A stretch of DNA of 64,000 nucleotides from a marine gamma proteobacterium HTCC2143 (GTDB lineage Bacteria; Pseudomonadota; Gammaproteobacteria; Pseudomonadales; Dasaniaceae), in NCBI GenBank assembly GCA_000169075.1, contig AAVT01000003.1, positions 124,001-188,000 on the forward strand, in the 5' to 3' direction. Below are positions 10,116 to 19,620 of this stretch, one piece after another. Numbering within the stretch: the stretch's first letter is position 1; each line of letters starts with the position of its first letter. Below the pieces are notes generated by a model. The model worked only from the letters and a program-made list of their open reading frames with translations. It was not told where the DNA came from and ran no database searches. A program made the position numbers and the translations under genes.

Positions 10116-12485
10116 CTAGCTGGACTCAGCTTGTGAAATCTGTCGTTCCAATACCCGCTGTATGTCTGCCCTGCGTACAGGCTTGACGATAAAATCATTC
10201 ATGCCAACTTCTATACAACGACGACGTACCTTGGCATCACTATTTACTGATACCGCGATAATAGGCGTATTCACACCACGACGCCGAATCCAGATGGCCG
10301 CTGTAAGTCCGTCCATGACCGGCATTTGTAAGTCCATCAAAACAAGGCTGTAAGGTTGTGCAATCAATCGCTCCAGTGCCTCTTGACCACTGTGGACGAC
10401 GTCAACCTTATACCCTAAATTTGTGACCAATTGCTCCAACACCTTAGCGTTTATAGTGTTGTCTTCAACTATTAATACGAGTCCAAGATGTTTTACTTCA
10501 TTGCGAATGACTGCCAAGCCCTGAGTTCCGGGCTTCATCGGCAAATTTATATGTACCGTGGTGCCTTCCCCAGCTTCAGATTCCATGGTGAAATCAGCCA
10601 TCAATAAGTCACTAAGTCGATGACAGATCGTTATGCCTAAGCCTAAACCAGAAGACGCACGCGCCTCACCACGACTCACATTGACGAGGGAATCGAACAT
10701 GTTCTTTTGTTGCGTCCTACTCATTCCACTACCCGTATCGATAACATCAACCTTGAGCGAGCTTTCATCACGGTCCCACTCAACACAAAACTGAATACCC
10801 CCCCTCTCCGTGTAACTGCAGGCATTTTCCAATACCACCCGCAAAAAATGCTCGATCAAATACGCATCCCCTTTTAGTGTCCTTGGCAATTGATTCACGC
10901 CAGCCCCAGTCGCGGGTTTGTAGGAAAAAACGACATCCTCGTGAACTAACCCCGCTAGACCTAAACAGACTTTCTCCAATAACGGACGAACTTCGAAATC
11001 AACGTCGTTGACAACTAAGGCATCATCATCGGTTTCGGCCAGCAGAACAAGATTATCAACTTGCGTCTGCAAACGCGCTGTTCCGTGATGTATGAAGCCC
11101 ATCAAATCACGCTGGTGATCTTTTTCATTGGTCTCGTGCCACTGATCTACCGACGCCATGATGGAATTTAGCGGCGTTCTTAACTCATGACTAACTGTCC
11201 TTATGAATTTTATTTTTATTTGGGCCTCTTTCTCGGCCTTTACGAGCGCTTTTTTCAATTTCCCATTTGCTACTCGAGCGCTCTCCTCCGCCGTCACTTT
11301 AGTTGCATAGAGCTGCTCGAGCGTCTTGTTTTTTTCTTTTTGGGTAATACTAAGCCTATCAGCCATCGCCATAGATAAAACCAACAGATATAGGACTTGC
11401 GCAACTAAAAATACAACCAGATTCTGATTGTATACAGATTCGACTGTGAGTATCGTCGGTAAAGAAATAAATCCGCTGATGAGCACTCCTATATACCCTG
11501 CAATGAAGAACCTAGCAGCCTTATAACCGTGAATCATGCAGTAGACGCTAGTGAAGGTGGCCATCAACCACCAACACAAAAATGTAATATCGTAGGCAAT
11601 TCTGTATTGGCTTGGAGGAAAGAATGGCGCGGAAGCTGCTAGAAAAACTGCCGAGATTACCAGTGCATAAGAAAGATTCGAAAGACGGGGGTGTGTCTTT
11701 CGCAGTTCTAAAAAATGGATTAAAAATAGTGTATTTGCAGCAATTGATAGAAAAAACGGCGCGATCAATGCTGTGTAGCTGTAATCCTTCAACCACTGGC
11801 TAAATAAAGTCAGCCCTCCCCAGGCAATGAACACTGTGCCTGCATAGGCCGACAGGTAGATATAACTCCGATTTCGACCAAAGTATCCATTTAACAAATT
11901 GAACACTGCCAACCCGGCCACAACCCCGAAACAAAGCATGACTAATCCGACTGATTGACCCAGACGCATCCTGTAATGCCCTAGCTGCTCGATTTCAATC
12001 TTAGGCTGACTCGAAAAATACCGACTATCAAAATTTATCAGTAACTCAACCGTCTCGCCTTCAGGAATATCCAGACTGACGCCGTAGCCTAGGCCGAACT
12101 CCCTTGAATGAAGATGACCGGTGACGATTTCACGAACACCGCTTTTTGAATAAATAAAGATTCGTATGTGATCGATAATCGAGTTAGACGGGTTTAATAC
12201 CCAGTGAAGATCCTTGTCTACGCTAGTGACCGAGGTGTAAAACCAATAACTACCTCCATTGCGTTGATCTACCCGAACGACGTGTTCGAGGTCAGTAACA
12301 AATCGAGCGGGGTTAGTTGGCGCACTTGAAAACGCTCTATGCGCTTGACTGGATTTATAAAAGGTACTTTCACCTCTAGACAAATCAACGAGCTCCATCG
12401 TCTTATCGAGCTGGACAACCTGGAGACCAGAAGCAGACAACGGCATCAAAAATAGAATAGCCGCGGCAAGAAAAATACGTAACAT
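10116..12485 (-). CDS. LadS-like 7TMR-DISM hybrid sensor histidine kinase
   Basis: A 789-residue membrane sensor. It has a signal peptide (1-20), a periplasmic 7TMR-DISM extracellular domain (about 25-170) and seven transmembrane helices (about 178-372). A coiled-coil linker (about 380-425), a HisKA domain with H433 (SHELRTPLN), an ATPase domain (N-box ENACSY, G-box GLGLGI) and one C-terminal receiver domain (about 668-782, D718, LMDLQMPVMDG) follow. This order and length match LadS of Pseudomonas aeruginosa, a hybrid kinase that feeds the Gac/Rsm pathway; RetS has two receiver domains. It lies 211 bases upstream of csrA on the same strand. Orthology to LadS is inferred from architecture, and the ligand is unknown. 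Confidence 0.88.
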   Translation of the reverse strand: MLRIFLAAAILFLMPLSASGLQVVQLDKTMELVDLSRGESTFYKSSQAHRAFSSAPTNPARFVTDLEHVVRVDQRNGGSYWFYTSVTSVDKDLHWVLNPSNSIIDHIRIFIYSKSGVREIVTGHLHSREFGLGYGVSLDIPEGETVELLINFDSRYFSSQPKIEIEQLGHYRMRLGQSVGLVMLCFGVVAGLAVFNLLNGYFGRNRSYIYLSAYAGTVFIAWGGLTLFSQWLKDYSYTALIAPFFLSIAANTLFLIHFLELRKTHPRLSNLSYALVISAVFLAASAPFFPPSQYRIAYDITFLCWWLMATFTSVYCMIHGYKAARFFIAGYIGVLISGFISLPTILTVESVYNQNLVVFLVAQVLYLLVLSMAMADRLSITQKEKNKTLEQLYATKVTAEESARVANGKLKKALVKAEKEAQIKIKFIRTVSHELRTPLNSIMASVDQWHETNEKDHQRDLMGFIHHGTARLQTQVDNLVLLAETDDDALVVNDVDFEVRPLLEKVCLGLAGLVHEDVVFSYKPATGAGVNQLPRTLKGDAYLIEHFLRVVLENACSYTERGGIQFCVEWDRDESSLKVDVIDTGSGMSRTQQKNMFDSLVNVSRGEARASSGLGLGITICHRLSDLLMADFTMESEAGEGTTVHINLPMKPGTQGLAVIRNEVKHLGLVLIVEDNTINAKVLEQLVTNLGYKVDVVHSGQEALERLIAQPYSLVLMDLQMPVMDGLTAAIWIRRRGVNTPIIAVSVNSDAKVRRRCIEVGMNDFIVKPVRRADIQRVLERQISQAESS

Positions 12486-12823
12486 AGTTATTCCAAAGGG
12501 GTATAAAGAACCTTTCGCTCAGTCGCGGTTATTAAGACGTCTCATACGGCTTAAACTACCACAATTGGTCGTCATATTATCGCACTTCGACATGTTTTTT
12601 TCATTCGTAGTTGCAGATCGTAGCAAAAGAATTACAAACGCCTCTTAGCCGCAAGGTAACAGGACCGCGGACAAAACACAGCCACCCCTCATTTGAAGTA
12701 GCGTACCTCCACAGTGAGACTGAATATATACACACTACTTAGTTAAGATTGATTTTTTAGCTATAATGAACTCAAGTTTAAAAAGATTCAATAGAATGAA
12801 CATTACACCGTGGACGTGGCGCA
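12486..12823. other. Intergenic region between the hybrid kinase and the small secreted protein
   Basis: This 338-base gap holds the divergent control regions of the LadS-like kinase and of the 12824-13096 gene. A TATAAT hexamer at 12762-12767, about 55 bases before the small gene, is a plausible -10 element, but its -35 counterpart (TTAGTT at 12739) is weak. No convincing tandem PhoP box and no RNA gene were seen. Confidence 0.4.
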
Positions 12824-13096
12824 ATGAGAATAATTACTTTACGAAAACTTATACTCTTTGGTGTTACTCTTATCGTTAACACCGGTGCCTTTGCTAGCAA
12901 ACCGCTCAGCATCAAGCATATCCAAGATATTGTTGATAACAATAATCGTTATTCCCACTACGTCGTAAAGTGCTCCAATGGGAATTCTGCCGACATTAGT
13001 GCTTGGGACAATCGTAACAAATGGTGTGTCGGCAGGGGTAGAAAAGACGACTGTTCTAAACAACAAATCAAAGCCGCCAGAAAGGTCTGCCGATGA
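12824..13096 (+). CDS. Small secreted four-cysteine protein, unknown function
   Basis: A 90-residue protein with a signal peptide (about 1-24, cleaving after GAFAS or nearby). The basic mature part of about 66 residues contains four cysteines (positions 49, 68, 77, 89), suggesting two disulfides in the periplasm. Motifs visible are KCSNG, ADISAWDNRNKWCVGRG and a lysine/arginine-rich end. I cannot assign it to a named family. It lies 145 bases upstream of a PhoP/PhoQ-like system on the same strand, so it may be a target or modulator of that sensor; this is inference from position. The ribosome-binding site is weak. Confidence 0.7.
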   Translation: MRIITLRKLILFGVTLIVNTGAFASKPLSIKHIQDIVDNNNRYSHYVVKCSNGNSADISAWDNRNKWCVGRGRKDDCSKQQIKAARKVCR

Positions 13097-13241
13097 TCTA
13101 ATAGTCATGCATCCTCATTTTCGTAGCGGTCAAAAGACCCACAAGTGCATGCTATGTTGAATTTGGGTTCTAACAACAGTTTTTGAAAGATTCAGCTTCC
13201 ACCACCAAATATTAGACTTACTACTCAATCGGAGCTTCGTT

Positions 13242-13940
13242 ATGAGAATCTTAATTGTCGAAGATGAAGACCATATCCGCCAGCAGCTCCGCACCGCAAT
13301 GCGCAGGCAAAACTATGCTGTGGATGTCGCCAAAGATGGCCGCGAAGGTCTCTATTTTGCCACCGAATACCCTTATGATCTTGCCATTATCGACTTGGGC
13401 TTGCCTGAGATCTCGGGCATAACACTGATTAAAGAGTTGCGCGAGAATGACAAGCAATTTCCCATCCTTATTCTAACTGCGCGCAGTGACTGGCAAGATA
13501 AGGTTGAAGGATTGGAAGCAGGAGCCGACGACTATGTTGTAAAGCCGTTCCAGATGGAAGAGGTCAATGCGCGTATAAATGCCCTGTTAAGACGGAGCGC
13601 TGGCAGCTGCAAACCCAGCATGAGCTTTGGCCCTCTGACCATTAACACTACATCGAAAGTGGCACTGATTGGCAACACCGAGATGACTTTAACCAGCTAT
13701 GAATACAATACGCTTGAATACCTTGCTCATAATGCCGGCAAAGTCGTCTCAAAAACAGAGTTAACGGAACACTTATACAGCCAAGATTTTGAGCGTGACA
13801 GCAATGTAATAGAGGTATTTATAGGTCGTTTACGAAAAAAAATTGATCCCGACAATCAGTTGAAAGCGATAGTTACGGTCCGCGGACAGGGCTATCGCTT
13901 TATGCTCGGGGCATCACCACAGAATAGTTTATCTACGTGA
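13242..13940 (+). CDS. phoP: PhoP-like OmpR-family response regulator
   Basis: A 232-residue two-domain regulator. The receiver domain has D51 as the phosphoacceptor (IIDLGLPEISG), the T/K pair in ILTARSDWQDKV and VVKPF, and a C-terminal winged-helix DNA-binding domain ending VRGQGYRFM. The ARSDWQDKVEGLEAGADDYVVKPF stretch closely resembles PhoP of enteric bacteria. PhoP usually answers low Mg2+, acid or cationic peptides. The stop codon overlaps the GTG start of the cognate kinase. A GGAG sequence precedes the ATG. The assignment to the PhoP subfamily is good; the regulon is unknown. Confidence 0.88.
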   Translation: MRILIVEDEDHIRQQLRTAMRRQNYAVDVAKDGREGLYFATEYPYDLAIIDLGLPEISGITLIKELRENDKQFPILILTARSDWQDKVEGLEAGADDYVVKPFQMEEVNARINALLRRSAGSCKPSMSFGPLTINTTSKVALIGNTEMTLTSYEYNTLEYLAHNAGKVVSKTELTEHLYSQDFERDSNVIEVFIGRLRKKIDPDNQLKAIVTVRGQGYRFMLGASPQNSLST

Positions 13941-15280
13941 TCAACACTCTCTTTGGCAGACTATTGGTTGCGAGTGTGTTGGTGCTTAGTCTTTTCTTAG
14001 GACTGATTGATTATACCGTTAATCAGTTAACCCTTGAAAATGCGTATGAAACTCAGCAAGAAAAACTACGCCTACAAAACCATGCATTGCTTTACTCCGC
14101 TCGAATTAGCAACGACCAGATCGAATTACCCGACGATTTGAGAGAGGTTCGGTTTGATGAATATGAATCCGGTTTATACGGATTTGTTAGCGACATTGAC
14201 GGCAGCATATTATGGCAGTCATATTCTGCGGCCTCGCTGACCTTCGACAGCAGTATATTCCAAACCACATTAAATAAGCCGGGAACATCGCAATACGAAA
14301 TCGTACCGGGTTACTTTGCTTATCACCACTTGGTCTCTTGGGAAATCATCGGCGACATACCGCAGCAGATTATCTTTACTGTCCTTGAGGACAATCGGCC
14401 CATTCTTAAAAACATAGACCTTCTTCAGCAACGCCTAAGGCTTTGGCTGTTAATTATCGGCTTGCTGCTGACAGCTCTTCTCATGCTGATTTTGCGGTGG
14501 GGAACTAAGCCGCTGAGACGACTTGCGCTTAATCTCAAGCTGATTGAGAGCGGCGTAAAAAATCGAATTGAAGGAAACTACCCCGTAGAATTTTATCATG
14601 TGACCAATAACCTGAATCAGTTAATCGACAGCGAGCGTCAGCAGCGAGAACGCTACCACTCAACCCTTGCCGATCTCGCGCATAGCTTAAAAACACCGCT
14701 AGCTGTTATTCATACAGAGCTCGACAACACTCACAACGCGCTGATTAGCGAACAGACCCAGCGCATGGATGAAATTATAAAGCACCAACTACAGCGCGCC
14801 GTCGTAGTTAGTCCCCATGGGCTAATTGAGGCGATCTCTGTTGAAAACTGTGTTGATCGCCTAATCAGTGCGATGAAAAAAGTTTACGCCGAGAAGCATT
14901 TAGCCTTTGAAATAAACATCGCAGAAAACGCCGTGTTTAAAGGCGATCAGCGCGATTTAATGGAAGTACTGGGTAATTTAATAGACAATGCCTGTAAAGC
15001 AAGCAATAGTAAGGTAGCGGTGGCAGCAAATAACATGCCCCCTGGCCTGAATATTGAGATTCACGATGACGGCAGCGGGATACCGATATCATCCCGAGAA
15101 AACCTCATAAAACGAGGGCATCGGGCCGACACACGCTACGTAGGTCAGGGGATTGGGCTTGATGTTGCTAACGACATTGTTGAAAGCTACAACGGTAAAT
15201 TGGAGATAGCTCAATCGATTTTGGGTGGAGCCCTGATAATTATTAGACTACCGCAAGTAAATAAAACTCATGGCCAGTAA
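13937..15280 (+). CDS. phoQ: PhoQ-like sensor histidine kinase
   Basis: A 447-residue inner-membrane kinase with transmembrane helices near residues 5-27 and 168-188. They flank a periplasmic sensor domain of about 140 residues that carries acidic clusters (for example around 65-77). A HAMP-like linker, a dimerisation/phosphoacceptor domain with H249 (LADLAHSLKTPLAV) and an ATPase domain (NLIDNACKA, DDGSGI, GQGIGLDVAND) follow. The SLKTPLAV box and the GQGIGL/GGA pattern are those of PhoQ. The start is GTG, overlapping the regulator stop as GTGA. The 3' end overlaps the ion-channel gene by 11 bases, so regulator, kinase and channel form one transcript. Confidence 0.87.
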   Translation: MINTLFGRLLVASVLVLSLFLGLIDYTVNQLTLENAYETQQEKLRLQNHALLYSARISNDQIELPDDLREVRFDEYESGLYGFVSDIDGSILWQSYSAASLTFDSSIFQTTLNKPGTSQYEIVPGYFAYHHLVSWEIIGDIPQQIIFTVLEDNRPILKNIDLLQQRLRLWLLIIGLLLTALLMLILRWGTKPLRRLALNLKLIESGVKNRIEGNYPVEFYHVTNNLNQLIDSERQQRERYHSTLADLAHSLKTPLAVIHTELDNTHNALISEQTQRMDEIIKHQLQRAVVVSPHGLIEAISVENCVDRLISAMKKVYAEKHLAFEINIAENAVFKGDQRDLMEVLGNLIDNACKASNSKVAVAANNMPPGLNIEIHDDGSGIPISSRENLIKRGHRADTRYVGQGIGLDVANDIVESYNGKLEIAQSILGGALIIIRLPQVNKTHGQ

Positions 15281-16100
15281 AATAATAGAAACGCCTAAAG
15301 AAAGAATTTATCGCATCATTTTTGGCACCGACACGCCAGCCGGCCGCCTATTCGACATATTACTTATCGCCACTATCTTATTGAGTGTGGTTGCCGTTGT
15401 TCTCGACTCTATTGAATCATGGCAGCTGCGCTATGCCCTCGAACTGCATCTTATCGAGTGGTTTTTCACCTTCTTATTTACCGCTGAATATTTGGTGAGG
15501 ATTTATTGCTCACCAAATCCAAGAGCTTATATCACCAGTTTCTATGGGGTTGTTGATCTGGCGGCAATCCTACCGACTTATATTTCACTCTTTTTTCCCG
15601 CTGCAAGCCTGCTGCTGATTATTCGCCTGCTTCGGGTGTTGAGAATTTTCCGCGTGTTAAAACTTTTACAGTACAGTGGTGAGGCCAATATACTGATGCG
15701 ATCGATGCTGATGGCAAGGCGCAAGATTTTTGTCTTTCTCTTTTCCGTGATGATTCTCGTGACTATATTTGGCTCGCTCATGTACGTTATAGAAGGACCT
15801 ATTTTCGGATTTACCAGCATTCCTCGTGGTATCTATTGGGCCATAGTGACCGTCACTACTGTCGGCTATGGCGATATCACGCCACAAACGGTTTTGGGGC
15901 AAATGGTTGCAGCACTGACTATGTTAACGGGTTACGCAATTATTGCAGTACCGACCGGGATAATCAGTGCAGAACTCATGACAGAGATGCGAAGAGATCG
16001 CAATGGTAGACGCTGCAGTAATTGTGAGAGTTCAGACCATGAGGTTGATGCAGACTATTGTCGCCATTGTGGCACCGAACTTAACCCTAATAGCAAATGA
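15270..16100 (+). CDS. Voltage-gated potassium channel with C-terminal zinc ribbon
   Basis: A 276-residue six-helix cation channel. S1-S3 lie in about 28-108, and a voltage-sensor S4 with regularly spaced arginines (IIRLLRVLRIFRVLKLL) at 117-133. A pore loop with the K+ selectivity filter TVGYGD at 197-202, S5/S6 around it, and a short cytoplasmic tail with two Cys-x2-Cys pairs (C249/C252, C264/C267) complete it. The tail looks like a zinc ribbon. The ATG lies inside the end of the PhoQ-like gene. Co-transcription with a PhoP/PhoQ-like system suggests a link between cation sensing and membrane potential; that link is inference. Confidence 0.88.
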   Translation: MASKIIETPKERIYRIIFGTDTPAGRLFDILLIATILLSVVAVVLDSIESWQLRYALELHLIEWFFTFLFTAEYLVRIYCSPNPRAYITSFYGVVDLAAILPTYISLFFPAASLLLIIRLLRVLRIFRVLKLLQYSGEANILMRSMLMARRKIFVFLFSVMILVTIFGSLMYVIEGPIFGFTSIPRGIYWAIVTVTTVGYGDITPQTVLGQMVAALTMLTGYAIIAVPTGIISAELMTEMRRDRNGRRCSNCESSDHEVDADYCRHCGTELNPNSK

Positions 16101-16151
16101 TCCCACAGCCGATTGGATATCGCCACTAGCTAATTAGTTATCACACACCCG

Positions 16152-17054
16152 CTAAATTGCAACGCCCTCAACCTGATTACCTCCCCGCTGTCGAGCCCGC
16201 TCGAGCATGTCTCCCGCTTCATCTACCAAACTCTGGCGATGCTTGTCTGCAGACGGCTCAATCGTTGCCACCCCGGCACTCGCAGAAAGCAGCCCCGCGT
16301 TATCGTCGTTGCCAATCGGAGTGCCCAAAAGAGCAATGCCCGCCATCATTCGCGTTGCCAACAGTAAGGCATTGTTCAACTCTGTGCCCGGCAGCAGAAT
16401 AAAAAATTCATCACCATCATAACGCGACACCATGTCCGCCGCTCTGTTAGTCAGACTATCGAGCAATTCCGCAACCTGTTTGAGCATATCGTCACCGGCA
16501 CCGATACCAAACTGATCGTTAAACACTGCAAAGCTGTCAATATCAATTCTAATCAGCGATAGCGGATAATATTCTCGCAAGCTACGCCGCCATTCCACAT
16601 CCAGATACTCGTCAAGACGTCGACTATTAGCCACAGAGGTAAGGGCATCCAGTGACGCGACGTCAATCAGCAATTGGGTTTTAATCATGACGTCCCGCAG
16701 AATTTTCACCCGCGCCGCGACAATCGATGCAGGGATTGACTTAAACATAAAATCGACAGCACCCGCCTGTAGCCACAGATCGATATCGTCTTCAGCGTCG
16801 CCCAGAGCGATTATAGGAATATTTTTAGTAGCACTATCTTTCTTCAGCCACTGAAAAACATCATCAGGGTCACACCCAACACTATGGATATCGACAATAA
16901 TGCAGTCGACTCTTTTATTACCAAAGGTCTTATCAATCATTTGGTTTTCGTCCGATGCCTGCAGCACCGTCAATTGACGCTGCAAATCGACAAACAACAG
17001 CTCCTGCAAAACAGTTTTCTGGCCCAAAACTAGAATCGTGGCTTTAGAAACCAT
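16152..17054 (-). CDS. Receiver-GGDEF diguanylate cyclase
   Basis: A 300-residue response regulator. An N-terminal receiver-like domain (about 5-120, D55 in IIVDIHS, K105 in FMFKS) precedes a GGDEF domain (about 130-297) that makes cyclic di-GMP. The active-site signature reads DGDEF (213-217) instead of GGDEF; the inhibitory I-site RxxD (RAAD, 204-207) is intact five residues upstream. The ATG at 17054 follows a strong GGGGA site. The longer frame opening at 17129 lacks one and is rejected. It is divergent from the TonB receptor gene. Activity is likely but should not be assumed given the altered first glycine. Confidence 0.87.
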   Translation of the reverse strand: MVSKATILVLGQKTVLQELLFVDLQRQLTVLQASDENQMIDKTFGNKRVDCIIVDIHSVGCDPDDVFQWLKKDSATKNIPIIALGDAEDDIDLWLQAGAVDFMFKSIPASIVAARVKILRDVMIKTQLLIDVASLDALTSVANSRRLDEYLDVEWRRSLREYYPLSLIRIDIDSFAVFNDQFGIGAGDDMLKQVAELLDSLTNRAADMVSRYDGDEFFILLPGTELNNALLLATRMMAGIALLGTPIGNDDNAGLLSASAGVATIEPSADKHRQSLVDEAGDMLERARQRGGNQVEGVAI

Positions 17055-17282
17055 GAAAAACTTTCCCCTTAATGAAATCCCAACACTAATAATGTAAATA
17101 CGTTCGTAACCTATAACCGCTCGATACAAGATGGCTTCTGGCTGTCATTACCGAAGAATCAACCACTCGGCGAGGTGGTTAGCGAAAATTGATGGCATCT
17201 CCAGTAATCACCGGACATAATATACCTCTTTAAGTGTACCTTTCTGCTATTAAATTAGCCGTCAAATTCACAAAGGACGACA

Positions 17283-19391
17283 ATGCATCTAACTCCACTA
17301 AAAAGTGGCCCAACCCGCCGATTTGTTACCGCTGCGCTATTGATGGCATACACATTACCCACCATGGCTCAAACGAATAATGATCAGATGGAGATTGTCA
17401 CTGTCACTGCATCCCGCAGCGAGCAGTCACTGAATGCATCAACCGCCAGCTTATCGATTGTGTCGGAAGAAGATTTGCTCACCATCAGTCATATCCATAT
17501 CAGCGAAACCCTGTCGCGGGTTCCTGGGGTATGGGTAAGTCGTGGTAATGGACAAGAGCACCTAACAGCGATTCGATCTCCTGTTTTAACCGGCGCCGGC
17601 AGTTGCGGATCTTTCACAGTAGCTGAAGACGGCATTCCTGTCCGAGCCACTGGCTTTTGCAACGTAAATCAACTCTTTGATCTCAATACAGAGCAGGCTC
17701 AGCGTATTGAGGTTTTACGTGGCCCCGGGACGGTCTTACATGGGTCAGACGCGCTCCATGGCGTCATTAACGTCATTACCAAAGCGCCTGCAAGTGACCA
17801 GGAGACTCTCAGCAGTCTCGAAGCGGGTTCAAATGACTTTTACCGAACTAAGCTCAGTCAAAGCGGTACTAATGGTGACCATGGCTATCGTCTCAACTTC
17901 AACGGCGCGACCGATGGCGGCTACAAAAACGATTCAGGTTATGACCAGCAAAAAATCACCGCGCGCCATGATTTCAACCGCGACAATATCTCAATCCAGT
18001 CACTGTTGAGTATTAATAACCTCAATCAGGAAACCGCCGGCTATGTGCAGGGAAAAGACGCTTATAAAGAGAGGGATCGCAAGCGTGAAAACCCGAACCC
18101 GGAGGCCTTCCGAGACACACAGTCCTATCGCTTACAAAGTCAGCTAACGCTAGCTCTTGATAATGGTGGTTCATTTATCGCAACGCCTTATGCGCGCTAC
18201 ACCGACATGGACTTTCTTATGCACTTTTTACCGGGCACTCCGTTGGAGCAGAATGGTCAAAAAGGTATAGGGATACAAACGGCCTATAGACGCCCGATCA
18301 ATCAGGATCTGATGTTAACCCAAGGATTTGATGCCGAGTACACCGATGCATTCCTCAAACAGTCACAAAAAGGGGGCTTTTCGTCATTTCCAAAAGGGCA
18401 GCAATATAATTATGAAGTCACCGCTAAGCTGCTGGCTGCATTCATCAGTGCCGACTATGAACTTTTACCGACAACCATCTTGTCTGCGGGCAGTCGTTAC
18501 GAATACCTTGAGTACGATTACGACAACCGGATGATCGACGGAAACACCGCCGAAGACGGCTCCCAGTGCGTCAACGGCTTCACCGGAGCCATTGGATGTC
18601 GCTATACAAGACCCTCAGACAGCACGGATGACTTTGACAACTGGTCCGTCAACGCCAGCATCAACCATCAAATCAACGACGCCCTGACTGGTGTTGTAAG
18701 ATTAGCCCACGGCTTTCGAGCACCTCAAGCCACAGAAATGTATCGGCTGCAAAATGGCCAGCTGACAGCAAACCTTGACTCAGAAGAGATTAACAGTTTA
18801 GAAATTGGGCTCCGAGGTGCAGCTGAAAACATCAGCTTTAGCCTAACAACATTTTTTATGAAAAAGACCAATGCTATCTTCCAATCGTCAGACAGACTAA
18901 ATCTGGCCGATGGACAGTCAGAGCATTATGGGCTCGAGTATGATGTGGCATGGCAGCTATCGTCACAATGGCATATTAATATCGCTGGCACCTTCGCCCG
19001 TCATTCTTATTCCAACAATGTTAGTACACCAGGACCGTCCTCCGCAGTCATTATCCCATCCGACGGCAATGATATTGATACGGCCCCGCGCCATATGGGC
19101 TCAGTGCAACTGGGATGGACTCCAACAGAGGATGTACGGGCCGAACTGGAGTGGCTGTCGATGGGTAAGTATTATACCGACATTGACAATTTGCATAGTT
19201 ACGGTGGACACAATTTACTAAACCTTCGATTGATTCAGCAGCTGTCTAAAAATATCAGCATTGGCCTGCGCATCAGCAATCTAACCGACGTCGACTACGC
19301 AGAGCGTGCTGATTATACCGGCTTTAATGGCGACCGATATTTTATTGGTGAGCCGCGATCTTATCACGGCAATATCACTTACACGTTTTAG
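17283..19391 (+). CDS. TonB-dependent outer-membrane receptor
   Basis: A 702-residue receptor with a signal peptide (1-29, cleaving after TMA). A TonB-box region EIVTVTASR, a plug domain (about 45-165, with RIEVLRGPGTVLHGSDALHGVINVITK) and a 22-strand type barrel ending in aromatic YHGNITYTF follow. The plug contains a cysteine pair (GSCGS and GFCNV) that may form a disulfide. The substrate cannot be read from sequence; the barrel carries no obvious siderophore or cobalamin signature. Nearby genes offer no clue. AAAGGACG precedes the ATG. The 152-base upstream region has a small hairpin at 17161-17180 but no riboswitch-sized leader. Confidence 0.92.
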   Translation: MHLTPLKSGPTRRFVTAALLMAYTLPTMAQTNNDQMEIVTVTASRSEQSLNASTASLSIVSEEDLLTISHIHISETLSRVPGVWVSRGNGQEHLTAIRSPVLTGAGSCGSFTVAEDGIPVRATGFCNVNQLFDLNTEQAQRIEVLRGPGTVLHGSDALHGVINVITKAPASDQETLSSLEAGSNDFYRTKLSQSGTNGDHGYRLNFNGATDGGYKNDSGYDQQKITARHDFNRDNISIQSLLSINNLNQETAGYVQGKDAYKERDRKRENPNPEAFRDTQSYRLQSQLTLALDNGGSFIATPYARYTDMDFLMHFLPGTPLEQNGQKGIGIQTAYRRPINQDLMLTQGFDAEYTDAFLKQSQKGGFSSFPKGQQYNYEVTAKLLAAFISADYELLPTTILSAGSRYEYLEYDYDNRMIDGNTAEDGSQCVNGFTGAIGCRYTRPSDSTDDFDNWSVNASINHQINDALTGVVRLAHGFRAPQATEMYRLQNGQLTANLDSEEINSLEIGLRGAAENISFSLTTFFMKKTNAIFQSSDRLNLADGQSEHYGLEYDVAWQLSSQWHINIAGTFARHSYSNNVSTPGPSSAVIIPSDGNDIDTAPRHMGSVQLGWTPTEDVRAELEWLSMGKYYTDIDNLHSYGGHNLLNLRLIQQLSKNISIGLRISNLTDVDYAERADYTGFNGDRYFIGEPRSYHGNITYTF

Positions 19392-19620
19392 TCATCTCAG
19401 GGGCCTCCGCATGGGTGGGGGCTACTTTCTGAAACAAAAAAACGACTGCCGATTACGCACCTATATTTGCCAACTATTTACAAATCATAACCTATTGATT
19501 TATTTAAGTATTATAAAAACACTCCCCTGCCCCTGTGCACTGGCCCACAACCTTTGGATACGCTGATTGAGTTCATGCTGACACTTGATATAGTCGCTTC
19601 ACTGCATTCGGAGCGATTCA

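Noticed and set aside
17130..17282. Cobalamin or other riboswitch ahead of the TonB receptor
   Set aside because: The gap is 152 bases with one small hairpin and none of the conserved boxes expected of a riboswitch.
19306..19566. Open frame over the end of the TonB receptor gene
   Set aside because: Starts inside the receptor gene out of frame, and the downstream half is low in coding character.
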